Of a DNA stretch of 46,850 nt, positions 7,722 through 15,943 are shown one piece after another. The position numbers and the translations under genes were made by a program. The DNA is from Candidatus Levyibacteriota bacterium. Lineage in GTDB: Bacteria; Patescibacteriota; Microgenomatia; Levybacterales; UBA12049. The number at the start of each line of letters is the position of its first letter. The first letter of the stretch is position 1. The DNA is taken from contig SIBS01000005.1 of the NCBI GenBank assembly GCA_009695045.1, forward strand, positions 1 to 46,850, read 5' to 3'. The notes beneath the pieces were generated by a model. The model saw only the letters and a program-made list of their open reading frames with translations. It was not told where the DNA came from and did no database searches.

Positions 7722-8528
7722 TTATGGTAAGTTTACAGGAAAGTTAAGATCTGAATCGAATCTCCATCGCCTTCGATTACCATCGCTATAATAGTGAAGA
7801 ATTTTAAGTCTATAAAAAATTGCCAAAGTGTCCCAAAGGGTGTTAAATATTGCTTTAGCTAGATTTTTAGATACTAGACTTCCCTCAAAATCAAAAGTAA
7901 GCTCCACGGGTGCATCATAAATCTTTTTATATCCAAGATAGTAAGCAACGACGAGTATTTCTATATCAAAAGCAAACTTCTTGACCAATAATCGTGGCAA
8001 AACATCTTCTATGACTTTTTTCTTAAAGAACTTCATGCCAACCTGGGTATCTCTTACGCTTAAACCAAAAAGGGCACGAATTAATATTTGCGAAGCCACG
8101 CTTGTTGCTCTACGCACGAAAGGATAATGAACTTTTGACAACTCATGCCTCTTACTACCAATAATCACATCTGCATCTAGCTCTTGAAACTTTTCTAACA
8201 ATATAGCCAAGCCATTTGGATTTAGCTCCATACCTGCATCTAAAAAACCAATGATTGTCCCCTTCGCGCGCACCATGCCATATCTAACCGCGTATCCCTT
8301 TCCTTTATTTTTCTCGTATCCAAGCACCTTGATCTTTTTAGAACTCACTTTCTTGGCATTTTCTAGTGTTTTATCCGTTGTCCCATCTACGACAACAATA
8401 ATTTCATATTCATAATTAAGGTGCTCAAGAACATTTTTAATGCGTCGCAAATCTGCCCCTATAGTCTTCTCCTGTTTGAAAGCAGGAATAATTACCGAAA
8501 TTAAATCTTTTTTATTTTGTCTTAACAT
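7722..8528 (-). CDS. Family 2 glycosyltransferase, DPM1/polyprenyl-phosphate sugar synthase-like
   Basis: The protein has 268 residues in a GT-A fold. It opens with ISVIIPAFKQEKTIG, has the nucleotide-binding VVVDGTTDKT (45-54), and KNKGKGYAVRYGM (73-85) as in dolichol/polyprenyl-phosphate mannosyl- and glucosyltransferases. Where the family normally has a DxD metal-binding motif, this protein reads FLDAGMELNP (Asp97), with Gly in place of the second Asp; Glu101 follows two residues later and may help. The enzyme would load one sugar onto polyprenyl phosphate at the inner membrane face, giving donors for the GT-C proteins in this window. No C-terminal membrane anchor is evident. The gene overlaps the flippase gene upstream by 17 bp, so translation is likely coupled. 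It could instead transfer to a glycan chain. Confidence 0.88.
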   Translation of the reverse strand: MLRQNKKDLISVIIPAFKQEKTIGADLRRIKNVLEHLNYEYEIIVVVDGTTDKTLENAKKVSSKKIKVLGYEKNKGKGYAVRYGMVRAKGTIIGFLDAGMELNPNGLAILLEKFQELDADVIIGSKRHELSKVHYPFVRRATSVASQILIRALFGLSVRDTQVGMKFFKKKVIEDVLPRLLVKKFAFDIEILVVAYYLGYKKIYDAPVELTFDFEGSLVSKNLAKAIFNTLWDTLAIFYRLKILHYYSDGNRRRWRFDSDLNFPVNLP

Positions 8529-9774
8529 AATTAGTAATATAAAATATTATCAAAATAAATAATAATAAGATTGAGGCTACTATAGAAGAATAAACTACTT
8601 CTTGCAAACTATTATGAAAAAATGAAATAAGAATAATCTGGAGAAATGCTGTAAATAAAACAGGAATATAAATAATAGTTTTTTTCAAAGAAAGAAAAAA
8701 ATTAATTAAAATAGAATTAATAGAGAAAGTTGTAATAAAAAAAGCAAAAGGGACCAATAAGGAAACAGCATCAAGATAATCTCTTTTTTTAAGAAAAAAC
8801 AAAATTGAAAACTCAGGAAAGATTTTATAAAAAATTATTATTAATATTGAAGGAATAATAATAAGAATTAAGGCTAATTTAAGAATATCGTTATAATCTT
8901 CTTTATTTTCTAATTTTTGAACTATTAATGGGAACATCACCGTACCTATTGGTGCAGTTAAAAAAAATATTACCCTAGATACTAAGGATATACCAGCATA
9001 TATTCCAGCTTCTTTTGGTTGCATAAAATGTTTAACGATAATAATATCCGACATTATAAAAGAGGTTAATCCTATCAACGTAATTGATGCAGGTAAACCA
9101 TAAAAAATAATTTTTTTTGTCTCAATTGAAATTGCTAAAACTTTTTTTGAAAGTACTTCGCCCAAAGGAAGAAAGCTAATTAAATAACCAACTACTGATG
9201 AGAAAAGTAATGCTCCAAAAGCACCATATACTGAATATCCCAAAAAAACAAATATAATACCTAGAATTAATTTTATTAAAGATGCACTAATGCCTATTAG
9301 GATGGAGAACGAAAAATCAAGTTTTGCTTGAATTAAAAAATTATTTATGGAACTTATATATCCTATAAAAATAATTAAACCACTAATAATAATTAATGAA
9401 TAATCATTAATTTTAAAAAATATACTGATTTGTTGAGAGAAAAATATAAATAATAAAAAAGTAATTAATCCAAGTAAAAAAAGTATGCTCCCAATTTTAA
9501 TATAAAGGCTTCTAATTTTTCCATAGTCTTTTTTTGCATAATATCTTGCAGCAAAATTTACTACCGCAGGCTGAAATGAACCAGCTATCATGCCTGGTAA
9601 AAAAACTATGGATGTTAGGCTTGCTAATGTTCCGTAATCTACAATTGATAAATTTCTACTCATAAATAAATTATAAAAAAAATTGAAAAAATTTACCAAA
9701 ATAGACCCGATAAATATAACAGAACTACCAGAAATTAGAGGATTAATAGCTAATTCTCTTATTTTCTTTTTCAT
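8512..9774 (-). CDS. Wzx-like oligosaccharide flippase (MOP superfamily)
   Basis: The protein has 420 residues with about 12 predicted membrane helices and very few charged residues. The N-terminal part reads NPLISGSSVIFIGSILVNFFNF, then LSIVDYGTLASL, followed by FQPAVVNFAARYYAKKDYGK. This is the usual start of polysaccharide-biosynthesis (PST/MOP) exporters. Such proteins move undecaprenyl-diphosphate-linked repeat units across the cytoplasmic membrane. Its end overlaps the DPM1-like GT2 gene by 17 bp, and its ATG overlaps the upstream GT4 stop as ATGA. That places a flippase in the middle of a set of glycosyltransferases. A second, longer and only distantly similar flippase is encoded at 42068-43510, so the locus may make two glycans or flip two different intermediates. 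Confidence 0.85.
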   Translation of the reverse strand: MKKKIRELAINPLISGSSVIFIGSILVNFFNFFYNLFMSRNLSIVDYGTLASLTSIVFLPGMIAGSFQPAVVNFAARYYAKKDYGKIRSLYIKIGSILFLLGLITFLLFIFFSQQISIFFKINDYSLIIISGLIIFIGYISSINNFLIQAKLDFSFSILIGISASLIKLILGIIFVFLGYSVYGAFGALLFSSVVGYLISFLPLGEVLSKKVLAISIETKKIIFYGLPASITLIGLTSFIMSDIIIVKHFMQPKEAGIYAGISLVSRVIFFLTAPIGTVMFPLIVQKLENKEDYNDILKLALILIIIPSILIIIFYKIFPEFSILFFLKKRDYLDAVSLLVPFAFFITTFSINSILINFFLSLKKTIIYIPVLFTAFLQIILISFFHNSLQEVVYSSIVASILLLFILIIFYITNYVKTK

Positions 9775-10838
9775 TTATTTTGAATTACTATTTTATATGC
9801 TTTAATGGTATCCTCAGCTGTTTTTTGCCATGAAAATTTTTTTACTTGATTTAATCCTTTTTTTATTAAATTTTCCCGAATAATATCTGAATCGAATACT
9901 TTTCTTATTCCATCTGAAATACTCTTAACAGAGTATGCATCTACAAAATAAGCACTATCCTCTACTATCTCAGCAATGCTACCACCACGAGTTGTTATAA
10001 CTGGACAACCACAACTCATAGCTTCAATAATTGGCAAACCAAATCCTTCATAAAGAGATGGCATTACGAATACTCTTGCTAAATTATATAAATCCACCAA
10101 ATCTTCAACTGAAACAAAACCTAAAGGAAATATAGATTTTTTATTATCTTCAATAATATTTCTAATTATTGATAAATCTTTATTCCATGGATTTGAGAGA
10201 TCTATTTCATCCGTAAGAGCATTTCCCACCATTACCAACGGTAAGCCAGCATCTATTGACGCTTTAAGAAGTCTTGGTAAGTTTTTATTCCATGTCACAT
10301 CCCCAACATATAAGATAAATTTATTTGGTAATCCATATTTATCTATAATTTTTTTTATCTTTTCAGAAGATAAATTAATTTTTTTAAATTTCTCGGATGC
10401 AGCTAAATATACAACCCCAATTTTGTTACTAGATATATTTGTATATTTTATGATATCTTTTTTTGAGTTTTCAGAATCAGTAATAATATATGAAATCTTT
10501 TTAAGAATATTTTTCTGAATAATCCATTTCAAATAACCTCTTATTCCTATTGGGAAAAAATCTGGAAAAACTAGTGGTGTAAGATCGTGAACAGTAACAA
10601 CAGTTTTTGACAAATTTCTCCAAGGAAGTGTTAAAAAAAATGGTTCAAAATAAGGATAATGTATAACATCAATATCTTTAGAAATTTCATTAATAGTATT
10701 AAAAAATAAATAATTATTATCAGTAAAATAGGTTTTTAAAGATTCTTGCAAATTCTTTGTATAAACTCCCGTTCCCCGAACTCTATGTTTTAAAAAATGT
10801 CCGCCACTTAATGGCAATATATTTAGAGCAATTTTCAT
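9771..10838 (-). CDS. Glycosyltransferase family 4, mannosyltransferase-like
   Basis: The protein has 355 residues. It contains VVTVHDLTPLVFPDFFP (80-96), a phrase common in WbaZ/mannosyltransferase-type GT4 enzymes, then LYVGDVTWNKNLPRLLKA at the start of the donor domain. The E-x7-E signature is YEGFGLPIIEAMSCG with Glu264 and Glu272. N-terminal RGTGVYTKNL (21-30) matches the acceptor-side loop of this group. It should act in the cytoplasm with a nucleotide-sugar donor such as GDP-mannose, although the donor is inferred from family resemblance only. Both ends show ATGA overlaps, with the flippase gene downstream and the PTPS-related membrane protein gene upstream, so all three are probably translated together. 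Confidence 0.92.
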   Translation of the reverse strand: MKIALNILPLSGGHFLKHRVRGTGVYTKNLQESLKTYFTDNNYLFFNTINEISKDIDVIHYPYFEPFFLTLPWRNLSKTVVTVHDLTPLVFPDFFPIGIRGYLKWIIQKNILKKISYIITDSENSKKDIIKYTNISSNKIGVVYLAASEKFKKINLSSEKIKKIIDKYGLPNKFILYVGDVTWNKNLPRLLKASIDAGLPLVMVGNALTDEIDLSNPWNKDLSIIRNIIEDNKKSIFPLGFVSVEDLVDLYNLARVFVMPSLYEGFGLPIIEAMSCGCPVITTRGGSIAEIVEDSAYFVDAYSVKSISDGIRKVFDSDIIRENLIKKGLNQVKKFSWQKTAEDTIKAYKIVIQNK

Positions 10839-12448
10839 ATTTTAAATCGTTTTCTAAAAACCAAAATAAAAATTCCGATAAGCGAAATTAGACTAATCGT
10901 TGTTGCAATAATTCTAATATTGGTATTTTCAAAAACAACGCGAACAACATGGTTCCCCTCTTCAAGACTCAGTGCAATAATCCCATCCTTATTATATGTT
11001 GTTTGCACTTCTTTTTCATCTACAAAAATTTTCCAACCAGGAAAATAAGCAATTCCAACTAAAATTGTTTGTTTTTTTTCTGTTTTAACAAGAAATTTAG
11101 CCTCGCTTGCACTCTTTTGAAGAAGTTGATATTCTACATTTTCTCCACCAATAACATGATCGTTGTTTTTGACTAATAAGCCATTCATCCACTTGGTATT
11201 AAATACATTACCAGGACTATTTGTACCGTCAATAAAATTAGGTCTCGTTGTGTAATAGCTATCAGGTCGCTCCAAATAATAAGCTGGGGTGGTATATTGC
11301 AAGGCAAAAACTATGGGTAAGAGTAGTAGCGTCAATCGAATAATCCGCCCAGAAAAAGCATTCGCAACATATGCAGATATAAAGGCAGTAAATACTACAA
11401 TAAGACTCAATAATCTCCATGAAAATTGAAAATATGCGATAAGTGGCACGTGTTGCCAAATCCAAGCAGAATAAGAAAGAATAAGATATATTACAAAAAA
11501 AAATGAGCCGAGAAAAAATAACATTAACTTTTTATGTTCATTTTTTATTCTGATCAAAAATATACTACAAAAAACGATAAAAATATTCGCAACTCCTACC
11601 TGATACGACATTTGATTATTTAAATCTGTTGTAGAAAATCCTGTTCCCCAAGATGGGAATATTAATTGAAATAATTCAGGAAAATTATTATTAACATCAA
11701 AGACCTGTAATCCTCTAACATAACCTGTTTCGAATAATGCTGGAATCCAAAATATAGCAGAAATACATAATGAAAGAATTGGAATAATAAACATCTTTTT
11801 TTCACCATGTTCTTTTTTATTTATAAACATAAATAATAAATAAGTAATATAAAATACAAAATACATAAATCCTAATATATTATGTGCAAATATAGTGAAT
11901 GCAAGAAGAATTGAAGATATTATAAAATATTTCATTTTTCTAATATATATGTATTCTGTAGTTCCCCATAGTACTCCTAAAAAAAGTGACATTGCCCATA
12001 TTTCACCTATTGATCCACGTACATAAATATCTACAAATCTATATGGTGAATAAATAAAAAATATACTACCAATGAGAGCGGGAAGATTTCCAAAAAATCT
12101 TCTTAACCATAAATAGGAAAAAATAGATCCAAATAATGACGCTATTATTAAGCTTAATTTAAAAGAATCAATAAAACTAAATCCAAACACATGAATTAAT
12201 GATGCAGCATAATTTGGCAATGGATATACATAATTAAATAATGGTATTCCATATCCATTATTCAGATCTGGGGCCCATCTTGGATAAAGTATTCCACTAC
12301 GTAGAACTTTATCAAATTCATAAAATCTAATAATATGATATTCACCATCATGTGTTGGAATAAGACCATAGTGAAATAGTGATTTTACCGATAACAAGGT
12401 TATTAGAAGAATAAGTATCCAGTAAATATTTTTCTTAACCATGCTCAT
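10835..12448 (-). CDS. PTPS-related GT-C-like membrane protein with C-terminal 'FPGWK' domain
   Basis: The protein has 537 residues and about a dozen membrane segments. The first outer loop has PTHDGEYH (31-38) followed by RWAPDLNNGYGIP (57-69) and YPLPNY, the signature of the family named '6-pyruvoyl-tetrahydropterin synthase related, membrane protein'. That name is historical; nothing suggests pterin chemistry, and the His-Asp pair resembles catalytic acids of GT-C glycosyltransferases. After the helices there is an exposed domain containing YFPGWKIFVDEKEV, EEGNHVVRV and a final helix. Homologues are encoded at 15919-17547, 44204-45913 and 45906-46850. The start codon overlaps the MptB-like gene stop by one base (TAATG), and a second in-frame ATG lies at 12442. 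The function is probably sugar or lipid-linked glycan transfer on the outer face, by inference. Confidence 0.8.
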   Translation of the reverse strand: MSMVKKNIYWILILLITLLSVKSLFHYGLIPTHDGEYHIIRFYEFDKVLRSGILYPRWAPDLNNGYGIPLFNYVYPLPNYAASLIHVFGFSFIDSFKLSLIIASLFGSIFSYLWLRRFFGNLPALIGSIFFIYSPYRFVDIYVRGSIGEIWAMSLFLGVLWGTTEYIYIRKMKYFIISSILLAFTIFAHNILGFMYFVFYITYLLFMFINKKEHGEKKMFIIPILSLCISAIFWIPALFETGYVRGLQVFDVNNNFPELFQLIFPSWGTGFSTTDLNNQMSYQVGVANIFIVFCSIFLIRIKNEHKKLMLFFLGSFFFVIYLILSYSAWIWQHVPLIAYFQFSWRLLSLIVVFTAFISAYVANAFSGRIIRLTLLLLPIVFALQYTTPAYYLERPDSYYTTRPNFIDGTNSPGNVFNTKWMNGLLVKNNDHVIGGENVEYQLLQKSASEAKFLVKTEKKQTILVGIAYFPGWKIFVDEKEVQTTYNKDGIIALSLEEGNHVVRVVFENTNIRIIATTISLISLIGIFILVFRKRFKI

Positions 12449-13566
12449 TACTTAACAAACCTCCTCCTTAATATATAAAAAATGACATATAGAATAGGAG
12501 GGATAAATGTGAACAAGATCTTTAGATGCGGTGTGTACCCAAAATAACTTCCAGTATATAGAACAGGTATATACCTTAGAAGTAACGATAAAGAGAAAAT
12601 TATTGCGAGTTGTCGAATAAAATTATTTTTATATAATAATGAGACAAATGGTAAAACCCATATCCAGTACCATGGATAAATCTCTTCCCTTATTGGTGCA
12701 GTAAAAAATACCAGCGTCATTAAAACTAACGATATTAAAAATACCCGCTCCCATTGAATATTCTTTTTCGTTACTTGTTGCCAAATCAAAAATAAAATCA
12801 CAGGAAGTAAGACAATGCTAACATACTTTACTAGGACTGATGCCATAAATACTACCATGCCATAAAAAATTTTCTTTTTTGAAAGCAAAAAATATGATCC
12901 TAGGACCAAAAGCATCATAACGCTATCGTTATGTGAAGAAATAAGTGTCTCGATAATTACTAACGGGTTTAGTAAAAACAATGCAACTGAATACATGTTC
13001 TTTGTAAACCTCCAAATTAGATACCCAATTCCTAGGTAGCAGACGGCCACGATTACTTTCATTACCAATAGGGAGGAAAGAAAACTAATCGAATTAAATA
13101 TATAAGGAATGCCCGTTATTAGAATCCACAAGGGTCCATATAATGCTACCTTATTTGCAGCCCTCGTATATTGCAAAAACTCATCGTTAGAAAACTCAAT
13201 TGGCATTGTAATATATGGATTTTCTTTATATAAGTACAGCACCTTGCTTGTAGTTGTGTAATTAAATATATCAAACGAGAGCATAGCTGGATATGTAAAT
13301 AATAAAATACCAACCGTTATACCAATAATTTTTATAAATAACTTGTCACTAATTTTTTTATTTTCAACACTTCTAAGAAACAGCCAATACCAAAAAAATG
13401 AGACTATAACCATGAGGGCATAGATAATGGCTGACAGCTCGCGGTTCTGGGTGAATATTCCGGTATAGAATGATTGTAAATATATAAAATTTACATCTAC
13501 AAACCCGTAGGAGAACAGTACGAGCGCAAGCAGAAAAGCTAAATATAGACCTAGTATGTGCTTCAT
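12448..13566 (-). CDS. MptB/GT87-like polyprenyl-phosphate mannosyltransferase (GT-C fold)
   Basis: The protein has 372 residues with about ten membrane helices. It holds the run SFDIFNY (97-103), then NPYIT (116-120) and LYGPLWILI (142-150). This is the pattern of MptB-like alpha-mannosyltransferases and related GT-C enzymes, in which the Asp of the first big outer loop is catalytic. Later NPLVIIETLISSHNDS and FTAPIREEIYPWYWIWVLP fit the same group. Family members take mannose from polyprenyl-phosphate-mannose on the outer membrane face. It is shorter than mycobacterial MptB and lacks an extended C-terminus. An ATGA overlap with the secreted DUF5667-like gene upstream and a one-base overlap downstream place it firmly in the galE transcription unit. 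Confidence 0.78.
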   Translation of the reverse strand: MKHILGLYLAFLLALVLFSYGFVDVNFIYLQSFYTGIFTQNRELSAIIYALMVIVSFFWYWLFLRSVENKKISDKLFIKIIGITVGILLFTYPAMLSFDIFNYTTTSKVLYLYKENPYITMPIEFSNDEFLQYTRAANKVALYGPLWILITGIPYIFNSISFLSSLLVMKVIVAVCYLGIGYLIWRFTKNMYSVALFLLNPLVIIETLISSHNDSVMMLLVLGSYFLLSKKKIFYGMVVFMASVLVKYVSIVLLPVILFLIWQQVTKKNIQWERVFLISLVLMTLVFFTAPIREEIYPWYWIWVLPFVSLLYKNNFIRQLAIIFSLSLLLRYIPVLYTGSYFGYTPHLKILFTFIPPILYVIFYILRRRFVK

Positions 13567-14084
13567 AGCGACTGCTTTCTTTGTGAGATAGATGAATCAA
13601 TTTCGTTATGAAGGTTTAGCTGCGTAGCTTCTTCTTTTTCCGGAGTCCAAGTAAACTCTTGCGGCACAACCTTTTTGAGCGTTTCCAGTACCTCGACATG
13701 TTTTGCAGATGCATTTTTAAGAATCTGCATCTTCTCAGCTACATCCTTCTTTTCTAGCATTGCTTTTCCTAGAGATACATTTGCTTCCTGAAAGTACTTA
13801 TCTGATTTTTTCAAACTTTGAGATCCCAACAGTAGCTGATTGTACTCAAACAATGTCTTTGATTCTATTAAGTATTTGTCTGATAGCTCAAGATTATATC
13901 TAAATTGCGACAGGTTACCAAAATACAAATATTTATTTATTGCCTCTACTATCAGTCGTGCTTTGTACCAAGAACTCCCCGGCATGGATGAAGGATATGG
14001 CAAGACATAGGATGTACCAGCGTGCACCGTTGGAGCAAAAGTTAAGAAAGCAACGAGAAGTGAAGATAGTATAAAAAGCTTCAT
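13563..14084 (-). CDS. Small secreted protein, DUF5667-like
   Basis: I start this gene at the ATG at 14084, giving 173 residues. That ATG overlaps the galE stop as ATGA and opens a clean signal peptide (MKLFILSSLLVAFLTFAP, then TVHA with likely cleavage after Ala22); the longer frame would need a TTG start. The mature part begins YVLPYPSSMPGSSWYKARLIVEA and continues with amphipathic helices rich in Glu, Lys, Leu and Asn, including YNLELSDKYLIESKTLFEYN. This resembles the DUF5667 pattern seen in Patescibacteria, a 'LPDSPFY'-like entry followed by a helical coiled bundle. The protein should lie outside the membrane. Its coupling to galE and an MptB-like transferase suggests an accessory role in surface glycan assembly, but no activity is known to me. 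The resemblance is from memory of the domain. Confidence 0.6.
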   Translation of the reverse strand: MKLFILSSLLVAFLTFAPTVHAGTSYVLPYPSSMPGSSWYKARLIVEAINKYLYFGNLSQFRYNLELSDKYLIESKTLFEYNQLLLGSQSLKKSDKYFQEANVSLGKAMLEKKDVAEKMQILKNASAKHVEVLETLKKVVPQEFTWTPEKEEATQLNLHNEIDSSISQRKQSL

Positions 14085-15055
14085 GCTTTTTGACTGGTGT
14101 GCCATTCCCAAGCAGATTTTATAATCGTTTCTAAATCAGAATACTGAGGAACAAATCCAATATCATTTTTTATCCTAGATACATCTGCAATTAAAGCATG
14201 AGCATCTCCCTCTCTTCTTGCCTCCTGTTTTATATTAATTTTTCTACCGCTAACTCTTTCTATAGTGATTAAAACTTCTTTATTTGAATAACCTATTCCC
14301 GTACCTACATTATATATAAAATTCCCTTTTTGATTTTCTAATTTATCAAGAGATAGGGCATGAGCATCAACTAAATCTAATACATGAATATAATCTCTTA
14401 TGCAAGTTCCATCTGGGGTATCATAATCATTTCCGAAAAGAATAAATTCTTTATTATTCAATATTGATTTTATAGCATTTGGAATAAGATGGGATTCATC
14501 TGGATGGTCTTCACCCATAGATCCATCGAGAGCGGCACCACACGCGTTGAAGTAACGAAGAGCAACAGACTGGATTCCAAAAATCTTCCAATACCATTGA
14601 AGTACCTTTTCTGACATTAGCTTACTCTCTCCATATGGATTATTGGGATTCTTCTGATGATCTTCTGGAATTGGAACGGTAACGGGGTCGCCATATACGC
14701 CTGCAGTTGAAGAAAAGATGATTTTTTTGACTGAATTCTTCTGCATAGCTTCCAAAATATTCAAAAGCCCAAATGTATTATTTTCAAAGTAAAGACCTGG
14801 GTTCCGCATGGACTCTCCCATAGAAATATATGCAGCGAAGTGAATAACTGCATCTATTTTGTTCTCTGAAAAAACTTTGGAGATAAATTCTTTATCCAGT
14901 ATATTTCCATTAACAAGTTTACTCGAAGACTCAATCGTACTCCTATGTCCATGCACTAAATTGTCGATAACAATCACAGTATCTCCCTTATCAACTAATC
15001 GCTTGACCATAAAAGATCCTATGTACCCAGCTCCGCCAGTAACGAGTATTGTCAT
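14081..15055 (-). CDS. galE: UDP-glucose 4-epimerase
   Basis: The protein has 324 residues. The NAD-binding loop is GGAGYIG (7-13), the second strand ends in VIDNLVHGH (29-37), and the catalytic set is SSTAGVYG (115-122) with Tyr141 and Lys145 in NPYGESK. RYFNACGAALDG and GEDHP (sugar-nucleotide loop), then GTCIRDYIHVLDL, are hallmarks of GalE. The enzyme interconverts UDP-glucose and UDP-galactose, or the N-acetyl forms, in the cytoplasm and would supply galactose donors to the glycosyltransferases that follow. It appears to open a transcription unit: a strong GGAGAGGAG ribosome-binding site sits nine bases before the ATG, and a 123 bp gap with a possible hairpin separates it from the gene upstream. 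Its stop overlaps the next start as ATGA. Confidence 0.93.
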   Translation of the reverse strand: MTILVTGGAGYIGSFMVKRLVDKGDTVIVIDNLVHGHRSTIESSSKLVNGNILDKEFISKVFSENKIDAVIHFAAYISMGESMRNPGLYFENNTFGLLNILEAMQKNSVKKIIFSSTAGVYGDPVTVPIPEDHQKNPNNPYGESKLMSEKVLQWYWKIFGIQSVALRYFNACGAALDGSMGEDHPDESHLIPNAIKSILNNKEFILFGNDYDTPDGTCIRDYIHVLDLVDAHALSLDKLENQKGNFIYNVGTGIGYSNKEVLITIERVSGRKINIKQEARREGDAHALIADVSRIKNDIGFVPQYSDLETIIKSAWEWHTSQKA

Positions 15056-15064
15056 GCCACTTCA

Positions 15065-15073
15065 CTCCTCTCC
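15065..15073 (-). promoter_or_regulatory. Strong ribosome-binding site of galE
   Basis: The minus strand reads GGAGAGGAG, with nine bases between the last GGAG and the galE ATG. Most genes in this window start inside or right after the gene before them and show no comparable site. Its presence supports galE as the first gene of a unit and fixes its start codon. Confidence 0.55.
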
Positions 15074-15149
15074 AGAATACTTATTTTTAAATTAATATTG
15101 TTTAGTCCTCTGATTCTCATAATAAACACTAGCCTAGCTTCGACGGCAT

Positions 15150-15180
15150 GATCTTTCCGTAGCCTAAGCGAAGGAGGATC
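15150..15180 (-). terminator. Imperfect GC-rich hairpin after the WaaE-like GT2 gene
   Basis: GATC at 15150-15153 and GATC at 15177-15180 bracket an imperfect inverted repeat whose inner part pairs CC with GG around a loop of about 14 bases (TTCGCTTAGGCTAC on the minus strand). It overlaps the stop codon of the gene ending at 15179 and is much richer in GC than its surroundings. No U-run follows, so it may be a processing or insulating hairpin, or a dispersed repeat unit, rather than a classical terminator. The rest of the 15056-15178 gap holds the galE ribosome-binding site and nothing else I can name. Confidence 0.4.
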
Positions 15181-15943
15181 ATATTTTCTTACTCCTTATA
15201 TATTTTACATAGGAAATCGGAAATCTCAAAGATGAAAAAAGAGAGAAAGCAAATCCTTGCCAAGAGTCCACAAAACCCTTATGCATAAGATAGGTCTTCC
15301 CAAACCACCAACTGGGAAGGATTAGCATGTGTTTCGCAAACTGGATAGGATTTTTGCCTACATTTTTCTCACTTAACTCTTTCGCAATAAGATTAGTATA
15401 TCTATCAAAACGCTTTAAATAATGAGACAGATTTAAATCTGCCATGTGAATCAATGGATTTTTTAAATATCCTACTTTTCCATTAATGACTGCTTGCTCG
15501 TGAACAGATTTCTGGGGCAATGCCCCTTTACCTTTTCTATAAAGTCGTAATGTATAATCTGGATACTGACCACCTTTTGTTAAAAATCTCCCTAAAAACC
15601 AATTCTTGCGAGGAATCCAGTATCCGCTCACTGATGATTTATTATTAATAATTAACTGGATTTCCTTTTCTAGCTCTATACTTACTCGCTCATCGGCATC
15701 CAATTGCAATATCCAATCTTTAGTAGCTGCATTTATAGCTTTTTGCTTGTTAATATGAAAAATTGGTGGATTTGTTGTCTGAATAATTATTGCCCTATAT
15801 TTTCTAGCGATCTCTAACGTATTATCAGTAGATCCACCATCCACTACGATAATCTCATCTATAATATTTTTTACAGAATCCAAACAGTCGGATAAATTTC
15901 TCTCCTCATTAAATGTTGCTAGAACAACTGAAAGCGTCGCCAT
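15179..15943 (-). CDS. Family 2 glycosyltransferase, WaaE/KdtX-like
   Basis: The protein has 254 residues in a GT-A fold. Key motifs are LSVVLATFNEERNL at the N-terminus, VVDGGSTDNT (33-42), and LDADERVS (81-88), where the DADE form is typical of WaaE/KdtX-like lipopolysaccharide-core transferases. Further on, RLYRKGKGALPQKSVHEQ matches the HE motif region of that group. The C-terminal part is moderately hydrophobic and probably lies on the inner membrane face. WaaE adds glucose in LPS cores, but a monoderm-like organism would use it on another acceptor, so only the general reaction is safe. The start at 15943 lies inside the end of the PTPS-related gene upstream (25 bp overlap). Relatives are encoded at 39456-40208 and 41158-42066. 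Confidence 0.9.
   Translation of the reverse strand: MATLSVVLATFNEERNLSDCLDSVKNIIDEIIVVDGGSTDNTLEIARKYRAIIIQTTNPPIFHINKQKAINAATKDWILQLDADERVSIELEKEIQLIINNKSSVSGYWIPRKNWFLGRFLTKGGQYPDYTLRLYRKGKGALPQKSVHEQAVINGKVGYLKNPLIHMADLNLSHYLKRFDRYTNLIAKELSEKNVGKNPIQFAKHMLILPSWWFGKTYLMHKGFVDSWQGFAFSLFSSLRFPISYVKYIRSKKI

Noticed and set aside
14085-14111. Longer start (TTG at 14111) for the DUF5667-like gene
   Set aside because: It would place residues before a clean signal peptide; the ATG at 14084 overlaps the galE stop as ATGA, as many genes here do.
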